DNA of 64,000 nucleotides from Paenibacillus dendrobii (GTDB lineage Bacteria > Bacillota > Bacilli > Paenibacillales > Paenibacillaceae): NCBI RefSeq assembly GCF_009807035.1, contig NZ_WUBI01000002.1, positions 806,001-870,000 of the forward strand, read 5' to 3'. Position numbers and translations under genes: made by a program. Each line of letters starts with the position of its first letter. The stretch's first letter is position 1. Below the pieces are notes generated by a model, which saw nothing but the letters and a program-made list of their open reading frames with translations, was not told where the DNA came from and ran no database searches. Positions 50,806-59,802 of the stretch are shown in pieces.

Positions 50806-51840
50806 ATGGAGAAGACTTTAGCCACACAGGGAGATACCTACTTTTTGAACTTGCGGTTTATATTGATCCTTACCGTTTTTATAGGAAACGCCATTGAACC
50901 GCTGATCCGGCAGATGGACAGCATCCATGCGCTATATCTATGGATCTTTACCTTTCATATGCCACTGTTCGTTTTCGTGACCGGATATTTCGCCAAAGGC
51001 GCGCTAGGCGGCGCTGCGGGACGCAAAACGCTGCTGCAGATCGGGCTGCAGTACATCATTTTTCAAAGTCTGTACTCGATTCTGGATCTTACCGTGTTTC
51101 AGGTACAGCATATCCACCATTCGTTCTTCGCCCCGTATCTCTTGCTCTGGTTTCTGGCAAGCCATGTGGGATGGCGCCTAGTGACACTCGGTATGCATAA
51201 ATTCCCCCCTGCCGCGCAGATAGTTCTGTCGCTGGTATTGGGCATCCTTGTCGGCTATCTCCGTTTGGATGGAGCTTGGCTGAGTTTTAGCCGGACCTTT
51301 GTATACCTGCCCTTCTTTGTCATTGGCTATCATTTTTCGTTCGAAAACTTTGTGATACTTTTCACCAAACAAAAGAAGCTCATCGCCGCTGCCGCATCGG
51401 TCATTCTTTTCGCCATTATCGCTTTATGGGGTCTGGGTATACCAGAAGGGTGGCTTTTCGGCAGCATGACATACATGCAGCTTGGACATCCGGAATGGTA
51501 CGCCGGAATATACCGGATCGCCCTGTACGGACTACAGTTCATCTCGGGTGCTGCTTTCCTCGCCTGGGTACCTTTTCGAGAAAGTCATATGACCGATCTG
51601 GGACGCCGTACCTTGTATGTGTTCTTGCTTCACGGGTTTATCATCCGGTTGGCGGCAATTTCGGGAATATACAGCCATATCCAGCATCCTGCGGCAGTTC
51701 TTCTGCTTATTGGGGGAGCCGTTCTACTAACTATTGCGCTGGCCCAGCCTGCCGTCAGAAAATTCGCCCATCCAGTAGTCGAACCATCGGTAACCTGGAT
51801 TATGCGCCTGGAACGCTTGGCTTTAGGCAAACCCTTATAA
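50806..51840 (+). CDS. Membrane acyltransferase family protein
   Basis: A 344-residue integral membrane protein with about 10 hydrophobic segments. It belongs to the acyltransferase 3 superfamily, in the fucose-4-O-acetylase-like branch (COG3594): LNLRFILILTVFIGNAIEPL, FTFHMPLFVFVTGYFAKG, the LLWFLASHVGWRL segment and VFLLHGFIIRL. Such enzymes acylate surface polymers or small sugars on the outer face. The acceptor is unknown. The ATG at 50806 follows GGAGGGAATCATC; 14 upstream codons are less likely. No cell-wall genes adjoin it. Confidence 0.85.
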   Translation: MEKTLATQGDTYFLNLRFILILTVFIGNAIEPLIRQMDSIHALYLWIFTFHMPLFVFVTGYFAKGALGGAAGRKTLLQIGLQYIIFQSLYSILDLTVFQVQHIHHSFFAPYLLLWFLASHVGWRLVTLGMHKFPPAAQIVLSLVLGILVGYLRLDGAWLSFSRTFVYLPFFVIGYHFSFENFVILFTKQKKLIAAAASVILFAIIALWGLGIPEGWLFGSMTYMQLGHPEWYAGIYRIALYGLQFISGAAFLAWVPFRESHMTDLGRRTLYVFLLHGFIIRLAAISGIYSHIQHPAAVLLLIGGAVLLTIALAQPAVRKFAHPVVEPSVTWIMRLERLALGKPL

Positions 51841-52032
51841 CGATCCCGCTCCAGACGTTGTTGGTACGTTTTTTCTTAAGCAGATTTTACAGCATAAACA
51901 GCTAAGATTTAAGATTCAAGCAAGTTATTTACCATTTATTATGCAATTTAATTGTTTCACTCCAATTCCAAGGTGGTAAGTAAATGATGCGCGCAACAAT
52001 AACAAAAAACGACTACCAAGGAGTGATTTGTA

Positions 52033-52278
52033 ATGGCACGTAATAATAACGGTAAAATGAGCAGAGAAGAAGCAGGTCGCATGGGTGGAGAAGCAACGGC
52101 CAAAAACCATGACAAAGACTTCTATCAGGAAATCGGCAAAAAAGGCGGAGACGCTACATCCAAGTCGCATGATAAAGACTTCTACCAAGAGATCGGCCGT
52201 AAAGGTGGAGAAGCCACATCCGATTCCCACGACAAGGATTTCTATAAAGAAATTGGCCGTAAAGGCGGCAAGAACTAA
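52033..52278 (+). CDS. gsiB: KGG-repeat stress protein (GsiB-like)
   Basis: An 81-residue highly charged, glycine-rich protein built of three near-identical 20-residue repeats with the core SHDKDFYQEIGRKGGEATS, preceded by a REEAGRMGGEAT-type start and closed by GRKGGKN. This is the LEA_5/KGG family, which includes B. subtilis GsiB, a desiccation- and stress-induced hydrophilin. The repeats are also visible in the DNA as roughly 60-base units. The ATG follows AAGGAGTGATTTGTA. No binding site of a stress sigma factor was recognised with confidence. Confidence 0.93.
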   Translation: MARNNNGKMSREEAGRMGGEATAKNHDKDFYQEIGKKGGDATSKSHDKDFYQEIGRKGGEATSDSHDKDFYKEIGRKGGKN

Positions 52279-52309
52279 TATACCTTGACGAAGCATAACA
52301 ATGGCGGAA

Positions 52310-52355
52310 AAAGGCATCTTCCATCCGACGATTCGGATCGGGGGATGCCTTTTTT
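52310..52355 (+). terminator. Terminator of the GsiB-like gene
   Basis: AAAGGCATC pairs with GATGCCTTT, with inner ATCCGA/TCGGAT, followed by TTTTTT. Confidence 0.88.
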
Positions 52356-52520
52356 ATGTCATTTTCCCGTGCCTGCCCGCTCCCTGCCTTGGATTCTGCG
52401 CTAGAAAAACCTCTCATTTTGTGATAGACTCATTTAAAATCGTTTATTCGGGCACTTTTTTGAGTAACCGCGCTAAAGCGAGTTGGGTTTATACATTCAC
52501 TAATAGGGGGAAGAGACATC

Positions 52521-54209
52521 ATGGCAGCTAATAAAATGCGTTCAGACATGATCAAAAAAGGCTTCGACCGCGCTCCGCACCGCAGTCTGCTGCGTGCAGC
52601 AGGCGTAAAAGAAGAGGATTTCGGCAAACCGTTTATTGCCGTGTGCAATTCGTACATCGACATCGTCCCAGGACATGTGCATTTGCAGGAATTCGGCAAA
52701 ATCGTAAAAGAAGCCATTCGTGAAGCTGGCGGCGTTCCATTCGAATTCAATACCATCGGCGTCGATGACGGCATCGCAATGGGCCATATCGGCATGCGCT
52801 ACTCGCTGCCAAGCCGCGAAATCATCGCGGATGCTCTCGAAACCGTCGTTTCGGCTCACTGGTTTGACGGCATGGTCTGCATTCCGAACTGCGATAAAAT
52901 CACTCCAGGCATGCTGATGGGTGCACTTCGCGTGAACATTCCGACCATCTTCGTAAGCGGCGGACCGATGAAAGCCGGCGTAGACAGCAAAGGCCGCAAA
53001 CTTTCGCTTACGTCCGTCTTCGAAGGCGTCGGTGCCCACCAGGTTGGCAAAATCACCGATGACGAGCTAATGGAACTCGAACAATACGGTTGTCCGACCT
53101 GCGGCTCCTGCTCCGGCATGTTCACAGCCAATTCCATGAACTGCCTGGCAGAGGCTCTTGGCCTCGCGATGCCAGGTAACGGTACGATTTTGGCTGTTGC
53201 TGAAGAACGCAAAGAATTCGTGAAGCAATCTGCACGCCAACTGATGGAACTCGTAAAAATGGATCTTAAACCTCGCGATATCGTAACACGCGAATCGATC
53301 GACAACGCATTCGCTCTTGATATGGCTATGGGCGGATCTACCAACACTGTACTGCATACGCTAGCGCTTGCCCAAGAAGCAGGCATCGATTATCCGCTCG
53401 AGCGGATCAATGAAGTAGCTAACCGCGTGCCTCATATTTCGAAGCTGGCACCTGCCTCCGATTACTTTATCGAGGACGTTCATATTGCGGGCGGCGTCAG
53501 CGCCGTGCTGCATGAACTCCTGAAGAAACCGGACGCCCTTTTCGGTGATTGCATGACCGTAACCGGCAAGACGATTGCCGAGAACGTGGCGGGCTGCGAA
53601 ATTCAGGACAAAAACGTCATCCACCCGATCGATCAGCCTTACTCCGAACGCGGCGGTTTGGCCGTACTGTACGGCAACCTGGCACCGGAAGGTTCGATTA
53701 TCAAAGTCGGCGCGGTGGACGCTTCGGTTGGCGGATATCATAAAGGGCCTGCGATCTGCTTCGACTCCCAGGAAGAAGCGCTCGAAGGCATCGCAAACGG
53801 TAAAGTTAAAGAAGGCATGGTCGTCGTTATCCGTTATGAAGGCCCTAAAGGCGGACCAGGCATGCCGGAAATGCTGGCTCCTACTTCCCAGATCGTCGGT
53901 ATGGGTCTTGGCGCCAAAGTCGGCCTGATCACAGACGGACGCTTCTCTGGCGCATCCCGCGGCATCAGCATCGGTCATATCTCTCCAGAAGCTGCTGAAG
54001 GCGGACCGATCGCTTTCGTTCATGACGGAGATATCATCGAGCTGGACCTGAACAACCGGAAGATCGAACTGCTGGTGAGCGAAGAAGAAATGGCTTCCCG
54101 CCGTACCAACGAGTGGAAGGGCTTCGAGCCGAAAGTAAAAACAGGCTATCTCGCCCGTTATTCCAAGCTTGTAACCAACGCCAGCCAAGGCGGCGTCATG
54201 AAGATCTAA
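52521..54209 (+). CDS. ilvD: Dihydroxy-acid dehydratase
   Basis: A 562-residue iron-sulfur dehydratase of valine, leucine and isoleucine synthesis. CVCNSYIDIVPGHVHL-like start (VCNSYIDIVPGH), FNTIGVDDGIAMGHIGMRYSLPSREIIADA, CDKITPGMLMG, GCPTCGSCSGMFTANSMNCL and GGSTNTVLHTLALA contain the cluster cysteines and metal-site residues. The C-terminal AKVGLITDGRFSGASRGISIGHISPEAAEGGP is diagnostic. The ATG follows a GGGGGAAGAG site. It stands alone; other ilv genes are not in the window. Confidence 0.97.
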   Translation: MAANKMRSDMIKKGFDRAPHRSLLRAAGVKEEDFGKPFIAVCNSYIDIVPGHVHLQEFGKIVKEAIREAGGVPFEFNTIGVDDGIAMGHIGMRYSLPSREIIADALETVVSAHWFDGMVCIPNCDKITPGMLMGALRVNIPTIFVSGGPMKAGVDSKGRKLSLTSVFEGVGAHQVGKITDDELMELEQYGCPTCGSCSGMFTANSMNCLAEALGLAMPGNGTILAVAEERKEFVKQSARQLMELVKMDLKPRDIVTRESIDNAFALDMAMGGSTNTVLHTLALAQEAGIDYPLERINEVANRVPHISKLAPASDYFIEDVHIAGGVSAVLHELLKKPDALFGDCMTVTGKTIAENVAGCEIQDKNVIHPIDQPYSERGGLAVLYGNLAPEGSIIKVGAVDASVGGYHKGPAICFDSQEEALEGIANGKVKEGMVVVIRYEGPKGGPGMPEMLAPTSQIVGMGLGAKVGLITDGRFSGASRGISIGHISPEAAEGGPIAFVHDGDIIELDLNNRKIELLVSEEEMASRRTNEWKGFEPKVKTGYLARYSKLVTNASQGGVMKI

Positions 54210-54226
54210 TTCTATTTATACCCAGA

Positions 54227-54269
54227 GGGCAGTACGCACCGATGAAGATCGGGGCTGCTGCCCTTTCTT
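54227..54269 (+). terminator. Terminator of ilvD
   Basis: GGGCAG...CTGCCC arms with a partly paired interior, followed by TTTCTTC. Confidence 0.65.
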
Positions 54270-54400
54270 CATGTCTGCATGCATGTAGGGTCGCATCAAA
54301 CGCTATTCATTCATCGCAAAAATTAACAGCCTCAGATTTGTGCATTGCATTTCAACTGACTGCATTATTATCCGCCATTCCAAGCCTTTGCCATATAAAT

Positions 54401-54450
54401 AAAAAGGACGTTTGTTAGCAGAATAAAAAATCTGCTAACAAACGCCCTCC
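54401..54450 (-). terminator. Terminator of the VOC gene
   Basis: Perfect CGTTTGTTAGCAGA/TCTGCTAACAAACG stem with an 8-base A/T loop, followed on the minus strand by TCCTTTTTATTT. Confidence 0.8.
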
Positions 54451-54517
54451 TATATGACGCTGATCTACGGCTCGTCGGATGTAGGAGCCTCTCCGAGCGT
54501 TGTTATTCAGCGGTAAT

Positions 54518-54883
54518 TTATTTCCCAACCAGTACGAAAACATTGCCATCCGGCGCTTCCATAATGGCCACATGCCCCGACTCGGTCTCGAAAGGCAGAC
54601 CGATCCATTCTATCTCCTCATGTTTGCTCAGCTCATTATAGGCTTCCCGCACGTCATCCACGAGGATTTCGATTTCTGTAGACTGATTCTGAGGATGGTT
54701 GCTGAGCACGAGTTCCGAGCTATTCAGCTCAGGGAATATCAATCCGACCAATGTCCATACAAAACCACTGTCCAAAACCCGTTCGATTCTCCAGTTCTCT
54801 TTCAGTCCCATCGAGGTGTAAAACGACAAAGATTTATCAATATCCTTTGTATGAATACATACACATTCCAGCTTCTTAAACAT
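54518..54883 (-). CDS. VOC family (glyoxalase/bleomycin resistance) protein
   Basis: A 121-residue single-domain VOC protein with the two beta-alpha-beta modules: LECVCIHTKDIDKSLSFYTSMGLKENWR and EIEILVDDVREAYNELSKH. The ending ESGHVAIMEAPDGNVFVLVGK has the usual metal-ligand positions. Members are dioxygenases, isomerases or resistance proteins; the substrate cannot be told. The ATG follows GAGGAGGGGATCATCCG. Confidence 0.88.
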   Translation of the reverse strand: MFKKLECVCIHTKDIDKSLSFYTSMGLKENWRIERVLDSGFVWTLVGLIFPELNSSELVLSNHPQNQSTEIEILVDDVREAYNELSKHEEIEWIGLPFETESGHVAIMEAPDGNVFVLVGK

Positions 54884-55000
54884 CGGATGATCCCCTCCTC
54901 ACCATATCAGAACAAATGTTCCTATACGCCTATAATATGCTATTCAGAAAGGGAATGCAAGTACTTTTTTCTATATAATGGGTGAAATTATCAATACCAA

Positions 55001-55036
55001 AAAACCCTGCTGACCATTTGGCCAACAGGGTTCTCT
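55001..55036 (-). terminator. Terminator of the polysaccharide deacetylase gene
   Basis: On the minus strand AACCCTG...CAGGGTT with TTGGCCAA-type inner symmetry is followed by TTTTTTGG. Confidence 0.78.
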
Positions 55037-55057
55037 TTGGGTATAAGTTAATAATGT

Positions 55058-56470
55058 TTAGATTGCAGGAGTTGAGCTTTCCAGTCCTTGCGCCGCTGTC
55101 AGTGCGAGATCGCCGTTGTCAGCCGTTTCCGGCTGATCGCTTCTTGTACGCTTCATTTCCTGATGATGACGATGCGATCCATTCTCTGCATAGCGCTCCA
55201 TTAAAACGCTGATTGGCATCAGGAGCATCTTCGGGATCAGCAGCTGTGCATGTTCTTTCAAACGGGATTGTCCTGAAGGGTGAACAACGCTGAGTAGAAA
55301 TTTCAAATAAAGACGTGTTGATCTTGCAAAGAGCCCGTCCTTCAAGTCGACGATTTGGAAGCCGAATTGCTGAGGCCCGCGATTCACCATGGTTACGCCA
55401 TATAGCGCTTTTGCTTTTCTGGTGGCAGGATTCTCCATCATCTGATGCGCAAGCGTTGGCAGTTCCTTCTCCATGGATCGGATCATCTGAATCGCCAGAT
55501 GAACCGTAGAGCGGGACCTGATTCCGAAGCGGAACAATCTTTCGTTGTCAAAATGCAGTTCAACGACTTTGTCGCCCTTCCGCAGTAACTCGCCGTTATC
55601 CAGCTCGATGGTATCGCCGCTGTATTTGCGCAGCCGGTAATGGAGCAGCGGATCATGCGGATTCACGGTCTTAAGCCGGAACGCCTTGTGGAAAATCGTT
55701 TCCCAGATCAGCCACAGCTTCACGACCGCCAGTTTGCTGCGGGGAAGCTTCTTCTCCGGGGCATTCTCCTTGGCCTTAATCATTTCGTCAACCCGAATGC
55801 TTTTCAGTCCGCGGCTCTGTGCTTCTTCCAGTACTCGTTCCAGAGCGATAAGCATCTGCTGCGGCGCATCGGGATTCGCTCCGGCCGTCGTGCCGCAATC
55901 ATGAAGCAGCAGCACCTCTCCCGGCTGCAATTTGTTAAGAATCCGCTCCGTCAACCGATCTGCGCCGATTCTTTCCCTCCAATCGCCAAACATGGCGGAC
56001 CAGAGCACAATCTTGAATTTGCCGCCTCTCTTTTTCAAATCGAAAAGGTTGACGATCCCCCAAGGCGGGCGGTAATACGACGTACGCTCACCTGTGATGG
56101 AATGAATGATCTTGTCGGTCTTCATGATCTGCTTGCTCACGGTCGCGGGCCGCATCAGCCAGTTCGACTTGTGAACGTAATTATGAATACCGATCAGATG
56201 TCCTTCGTCATGCATCCGTTTGACCAGCTCCGGATTCTGCTCGGCATGCGAGCCAACAACGAAGAAGGTCGCCTTGGCGTCATAACGCTTCAATAGATCC
56301 AGCAGCAGTGGCGTATAGTGCGCGTCAGGCCCGTCATCAAAGGTCAGCGCATATTCATGCTCGCCGCTGCCCCTCCGAAATACGCGGAAACCAAAAATAC
56401 GGGTAATGAGTCCGGGTATGAACGCATAAAACGATGAAATATAAAACAACCAAAGCAGCAAAGTCTGCAT
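55058..56470 (-). CDS. Polysaccharide deacetylase with C-terminal YkoP-like domain
   Basis: A 470-residue protein. The first 20 residues are a hydrophobic segment likely to anchor it in the membrane. A NodB-type deacetylase domain follows: LTFDDGPDAHYTPLLLDLL (motif with catalytic Asp), GHLIGIHNYVHKSNW (metal histidines), YYRPPWG and LLLHDCG. From about residue 240 a second domain (VKLWLIWETIFHKAFRL, ELDNGELLRKGDKVVELHFDNERL) resembles the separate B. subtilis YkoP protein, which is encoded in a cluster with polyprenyl glycosyltransferases. The acceptor (peptidoglycan or another GlcNAc polymer) is unknown. The second-domain assignment is from memory and moderately sure. Confidence 0.85.
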   Translation of the reverse strand: MQTLLLWLFYISSFYAFIPGLITRIFGFRVFRRGSGEHEYALTFDDGPDAHYTPLLLDLLKRYDAKATFFVVGSHAEQNPELVKRMHDEGHLIGIHNYVHKSNWLMRPATVSKQIMKTDKIIHSITGERTSYYRPPWGIVNLFDLKKRGGKFKIVLWSAMFGDWRERIGADRLTERILNKLQPGEVLLLHDCGTTAGANPDAPQQMLIALERVLEEAQSRGLKSIRVDEMIKAKENAPEKKLPRSKLAVVKLWLIWETIFHKAFRLKTVNPHDPLLHYRLRKYSGDTIELDNGELLRKGDKVVELHFDNERLFRFGIRSRSTVHLAIQMIRSMEKELPTLAHQMMENPATRKAKALYGVTMVNRGPQQFGFQIVDLKDGLFARSTRLYLKFLLSVVHPSGQSRLKEHAQLLIPKMLLMPISVLMERYAENGSHRHHQEMKRTRSDQPETADNGDLALTAAQGLESSTPAI

Positions 56471-56720
56471 GTCATAATCCCCACTTTTCTCTGATTGACT
56501 TTGACTTGCCGAAAGGCAGGTTACTCTATAGAATGAACTAAGAGCGGAAAGCTGTTACCAATATAGGAAACCCGTCTCATTTCTGCATAAAAAATCAAAC
56601 GTTCGATGAAAAATATAAAGACGCTATCTTTTATTTTATCACAGCCTCCCGCGAAATAGGCGTTTTTTTATAAATTTAGTTCAGATGAAAAATACAAACG
56701 TTAAGGAGTGATGTTCATTC

Positions 56721-57881
56721 ATGCTGCCGCTGTACAAAAAATACTGGAGGACATTCATCGATATCGGGATGATCGTGCTGACCGTGCTGCTCATTATGTA
56801 CGTATTCAGCAAGCTCTACCAAATCGCTGCCCCCGTCTTCCTGTCCTTTCTCGTTTTTTTCATGATCGAGCCTCTGGCTAAATTTCTGAACCGCAGGGGC
56901 TTACCCAAAACACTTGCGGCAGCCATTTCCGTCCTGTTGTTCGTCCTGGTCATTTTAGGCATCCTGTTCGGAATCGGGCTGATTGTCGTCTCCCAGATCG
57001 CCCAGGTCCAAGATAATTTGCCCCAATACACACAAATGATACAAACGGCATTTACCAAAACAACTGCATTTCTCCAGCATAAAATAGAAGCTCTCCCTCC
57101 GAACATCACCGAGAAGATGAACGAAAACTTCAAGAATTTCACCGACTATGCGACCGGATGGGCAACCAGTTTCTTAAAGTATATGGTTTCCATGTTCAGC
57201 TCGTTCTCATCTTTTATGGCTAATTTCGGCATAGCGATTATTCTCGCCTTCTTCCTTAGCACGGAGATAGGCGGATGGCGCAAAATCGTGAAGGACAAGT
57301 CCCCGAAAACCTTAAAAAATGCCTATGCCTTTTTAAAAACTTACGTGCTTAAAGCCATCGGTTCCTACATAAAAGCCCAGTTCATTATGGTACTGATCAC
57401 AATGGTTTTGATTTACATAGGTTTACTCATTTTGCGGACAGGCAACGAATTGTCACTTGCTCTCGTTTGCGCCATATTCGATATTCTGCCATTGGTTGGT
57501 GTACCTGTGATTCTGATTCCATGGATCGTGTATCTGTTCATTGTCGGCAACATCAGCCTGGCTATCGGACTATGTATACTCCTGGTCGTTGTCCTATTGA
57601 CAAGACAGCTCCTCGAGCCGCGGATTACAGGCAACTCCATCGGCATCTCATCTGCTTTTCTAATGCTATCCTTTATGATTATTTCGCTTTCAATCTTCGG
57701 CGTTGCAGGCCTGATCCTCTCGCCTGTACTACTGATTCTGTTAAAAGAGCTTTTGCAGCAGGGATATCTACAGCGCTGGATTCGGCTCCCGCAGGAAGAG
57801 TTTGACGTATCGCCTTTTGATATGAGCAACGGGACGGCAGCTCCGGAAGCTACGACTTCTGAGAAGCCAGCAGATTCATAA
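56721..57881 (+). CDS. AI-2E family (UPF0118) membrane transporter
   Basis: A 386-residue integral membrane protein with about eight hydrophobic segments, matching the AI-2E/YtvI-like permease family. YQIAAPVFLSFLVFFMIEPLAKFLNRRGLPKTLAAAISV is the usual start, and DILPLVGVPVILIPWIVYLFIVGNISLAIGL and RQLLEPRITGNSIGISSAFLMLSF the core. Some members export autoinducer-2 or act as sodium/proton antiporters; the function here is unknown. The C-terminus is a short hydrophilic tail. It ends inside the convergent neighbouring gene, with a 32-base overlap of the two coding ends. Confidence 0.88.
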   Translation: MLPLYKKYWRTFIDIGMIVLTVLLIMYVFSKLYQIAAPVFLSFLVFFMIEPLAKFLNRRGLPKTLAAAISVLLFVLVILGILFGIGLIVVSQIAQVQDNLPQYTQMIQTAFTKTTAFLQHKIEALPPNITEKMNENFKNFTDYATGWATSFLKYMVSMFSSFSSFMANFGIAIILAFFLSTEIGGWRKIVKDKSPKTLKNAYAFLKTYVLKAIGSYIKAQFIMVLITMVLIYIGLLILRTGNELSLALVCAIFDILPLVGVPVILIPWIVYLFIVGNISLAIGLCILLVVVLLTRQLLEPRITGNSIGISSAFLMLSFMIISLSIFGVAGLILSPVLLILLKELLQQGYLQRWIRLPQEEFDVSPFDMSNGTAAPEATTSEKPADS

Positions 57882-59664
57882 TTTCACCGAATAACACCGT
57901 AGCTTGGTTACTGCCCTCAGTGGGCATATCCTGGAACAGGACGGCAACAGCGTATTTCGGCCGGTCGACGGGGCCATACCCGATAAACCACTGGTTGTTG
58001 CGCTGCCGTCCCTGAACCGTAACCTGAGCCGTACCTGACTTTCCCGCCAGCTTCCACTTCGCTTTCAGCAGCTGTTTCCCTGTCCCCTCCGTGACGACCG
58101 TTTCCATCCAGCCGCTAATCAGACGGGCTGTTTCCCTCCGTATGCTTCCCTCATTAGAAGGAGAAAGATGAGGCTTAAATGCTTCCATGAGTTGCCCATT
58201 AGCATAAGAAATGCTCTCTAAAATACGCGGCGCCCGAACTTGACCTCCATGTAACAGCGTGACGACCATATTTGCCGCCTGCAATGGCGTTACTCGCACA
58301 TCCCTTTGTCCGATCCCCGACTGTGCTCTCGTTCCACCATCCAACGAAGCGGCATCACTTGAATAGATGGTTCCTGCTTCCTCATGATCAAACGGCTTCA
58401 GTAGGGCCATGCCTGCCACATTTTTTGCTTCCCAACCTACGGTGCGGCCCAGTCCCATTTTACTGGCGGTTCTCTCCAGCTCTTCTCCTGTCAAACGCTC
58501 CGACAACTCGGCAAATACGATATTGCAGGATTCGGCGAAAGCCTTCTGCAGCGTTAAAGCTCCATGCCCTGAAGGCTTCCAGCAGGATAAGCCGTACTTA
58601 CCGTACTTTCCTGTGCAGTAGAATGGCTCATCAATAGATGTCACCCCGGCTTCAAGCGCAGCTGCGGCGACTACAGTTTTGAAAATCGACCCCGGGGCAG
58701 CTGCCTGCACCGCCCTGTTATTCCAGACTCCTTGCTGCGGATGAATATCCAATGGATTATAAAAAGGACGGGATACCATTGCAATCACATCAGCATTGTT
58801 TGCGTCAAGCAGCACAACAGCCCCCTCCTTCATACCCGCCTTTTGAACCAGGGCTTCGATTCTTTGCTGGAGGGAGAGATCTATGGTTGTTCGGATACGC
58901 AGTGGATAATAAGAATTATTCGGTGATTTCAATTGGATGCCGGTTCCGGGAATGGCACGGTTCGTACCGTCAACGGAGTAATAAGCCGTCGTCTGCCCCG
59001 CCCCTCGTAGCAGCGGCTCCAGTGTCTTTTCAAGGCCTGCAGCTCCTTCCTTGAAGGCGAAACCGGTATGGGGCATGTGCTTCTGATCCGGACGTTCGGA
59101 CAAAAATCCAAGCCACTGCATGCCGCTTACCTTATTCACATACCGCTGCGTATAAGGCAGGACTTCAATCCCGCTAAAATGAAGATCGGCAATGCGCCCG
59201 GCCTGCCTTGGGCTCAGAGCCAGCGGCGTGTTTTTGAGTGGTCCCTGCCACAAAGCGGGAACACTTAGCTTGTTCCACATCGTGGTCAGCTTCGCCGTCT
59301 CTATGCCCAGAGCACCCGCCACTTTGTCGATGCTTCCATCTTCATTACCTAGAGCTTTCTTATCGATCGGAAACAAAACGGCTGCAGAAACAGTCTCTCC
59401 CGTGATGGGGACTCCGTTCCGGTCAACTATATTCCCTCTCCCGGAATCCAGCACAACTCCCCTCTCACGTTGAAGGACCGACATTTCCTGAAGGGTATAC
59501 ACGCTGTCCGGCAGTTTCGTGGCACGAAACACAAGCTGAATATAAGCCAATCTCAGAATTAATAAGGTCAGGATGCCAGTTATGATGACCAGTCCATAAA
59601 AGATCCGCTGCTTCTGCTTAAACATGAATGCACACCGTTCCCTTAGTTCGACGTTTTTTTCCAT
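57850..59664 (-). CDS. Penicillin-binding protein, transpeptidase type (class B-like)
   Basis: A 604-residue monofunctional transpeptidase. A single N-terminal membrane segment (residues 17-38) is followed by a dimerisation-like region and the catalytic domain. The active-site motifs are SIFK (in AAPGSIFKTVVAAAALEAG, near 335), the SCN motif (AESCNIVFAEL) and KSGTAQV. It cross-links peptidoglycan outside the membrane. The family is that of PBP2/spore-type PbpI-like proteins, without clear assignment. The start is uncertain: ATG at 59664 after AGGACATA, or an internal ATG 13 codons later. Its 3' end overlaps the convergent AI-2E gene. Confidence 0.9.
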   Translation of the reverse strand: MEKNVELRERCAFMFKQKQRIFYGLVIITGILTLLILRLAYIQLVFRATKLPDSVYTLQEMSVLQRERGVVLDSGRGNIVDRNGVPITGETVSAAVLFPIDKKALGNEDGSIDKVAGALGIETAKLTTMWNKLSVPALWQGPLKNTPLALSPRQAGRIADLHFSGIEVLPYTQRYVNKVSGMQWLGFLSERPDQKHMPHTGFAFKEGAAGLEKTLEPLLRGAGQTTAYYSVDGTNRAIPGTGIQLKSPNNSYYPLRIRTTIDLSLQQRIEALVQKAGMKEGAVVLLDANNADVIAMVSRPFYNPLDIHPQQGVWNNRAVQAAAPGSIFKTVVAAAALEAGVTSIDEPFYCTGKYGKYGLSCWKPSGHGALTLQKAFAESCNIVFAELSERLTGEELERTASKMGLGRTVGWEAKNVAGMALLKPFDHEEAGTIYSSDAASLDGGTRAQSGIGQRDVRVTPLQAANMVVTLLHGGQVRAPRILESISYANGQLMEAFKPHLSPSNEGSIRRETARLISGWMETVVTEGTGKQLLKAKWKLAGKSGTAQVTVQGRQRNNQWFIGYGPVDRPKYAVAVLFQDMPTEGSNQATVLFGEIMNLLASQKS

Positions 59665-59721
59665 TATGTCCTATTCATGAAGCTTCCAATCGGTTCTGGC
59701 GGATAACCTTGGACAGAATAG

Positions 59722-59772
59722 AAAAAGGGTTGTCCCTGAAGGTCTACAAACCTTCGGGACAACCCTTTTTTC
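59722..59772. terminator. Terminator of the second chemoreceptor gene
   Basis: AAAAAGGGTTGTCCCTGAAGG pairs with CCTTCGGGACAACCCTTTTT around a short loop. Its core is nearly the same as that of the hairpin at 37601-37650. It lies 31 bases past the chemoreceptor stop. Confidence 0.88.
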
Positions 59773-59802
59773 TGAATCTTGCAGCCATAAGGAAAGGCTG
59801 GA

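Larger units (their letters stand above)
54210..54517. other. Intergenic region between ilvD and the VOC gene
   Basis: This 308-base region has an ilvD terminator (GGGCAG 54227-54232 with CTGCCC 54258-54263, then TTTCTT) and a 14-bp perfect hairpin (54409-54422 with 54431-54444) that, read on the minus strand, ends in TCCTTTTTATTTA and serves as terminator for the VOC gene. No gene is seen between them. Confidence 0.7.

Noticed and set aside
52090..52270. Regular 60-base repeats that could suggest a CRISPR array
   Set aside because: They encode the 20-residue repeats of the GsiB-like protein and lack spacers.
52461..52500. T-box-like sequence before ilvD (GAGTAACCGCGCTAAAGCGAGTTGGG)-type element
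   Set aside because: The exact T-box core GGTGGNACCGCG is absent and the leader is too short to hold a specifier stem; no terminator/antiterminator pair is seen.
53361..54188. Minus-strand frame of 275 residues
   Set aside because: Antisense to ilvD; the ilvD frame contains all active-site motifs.
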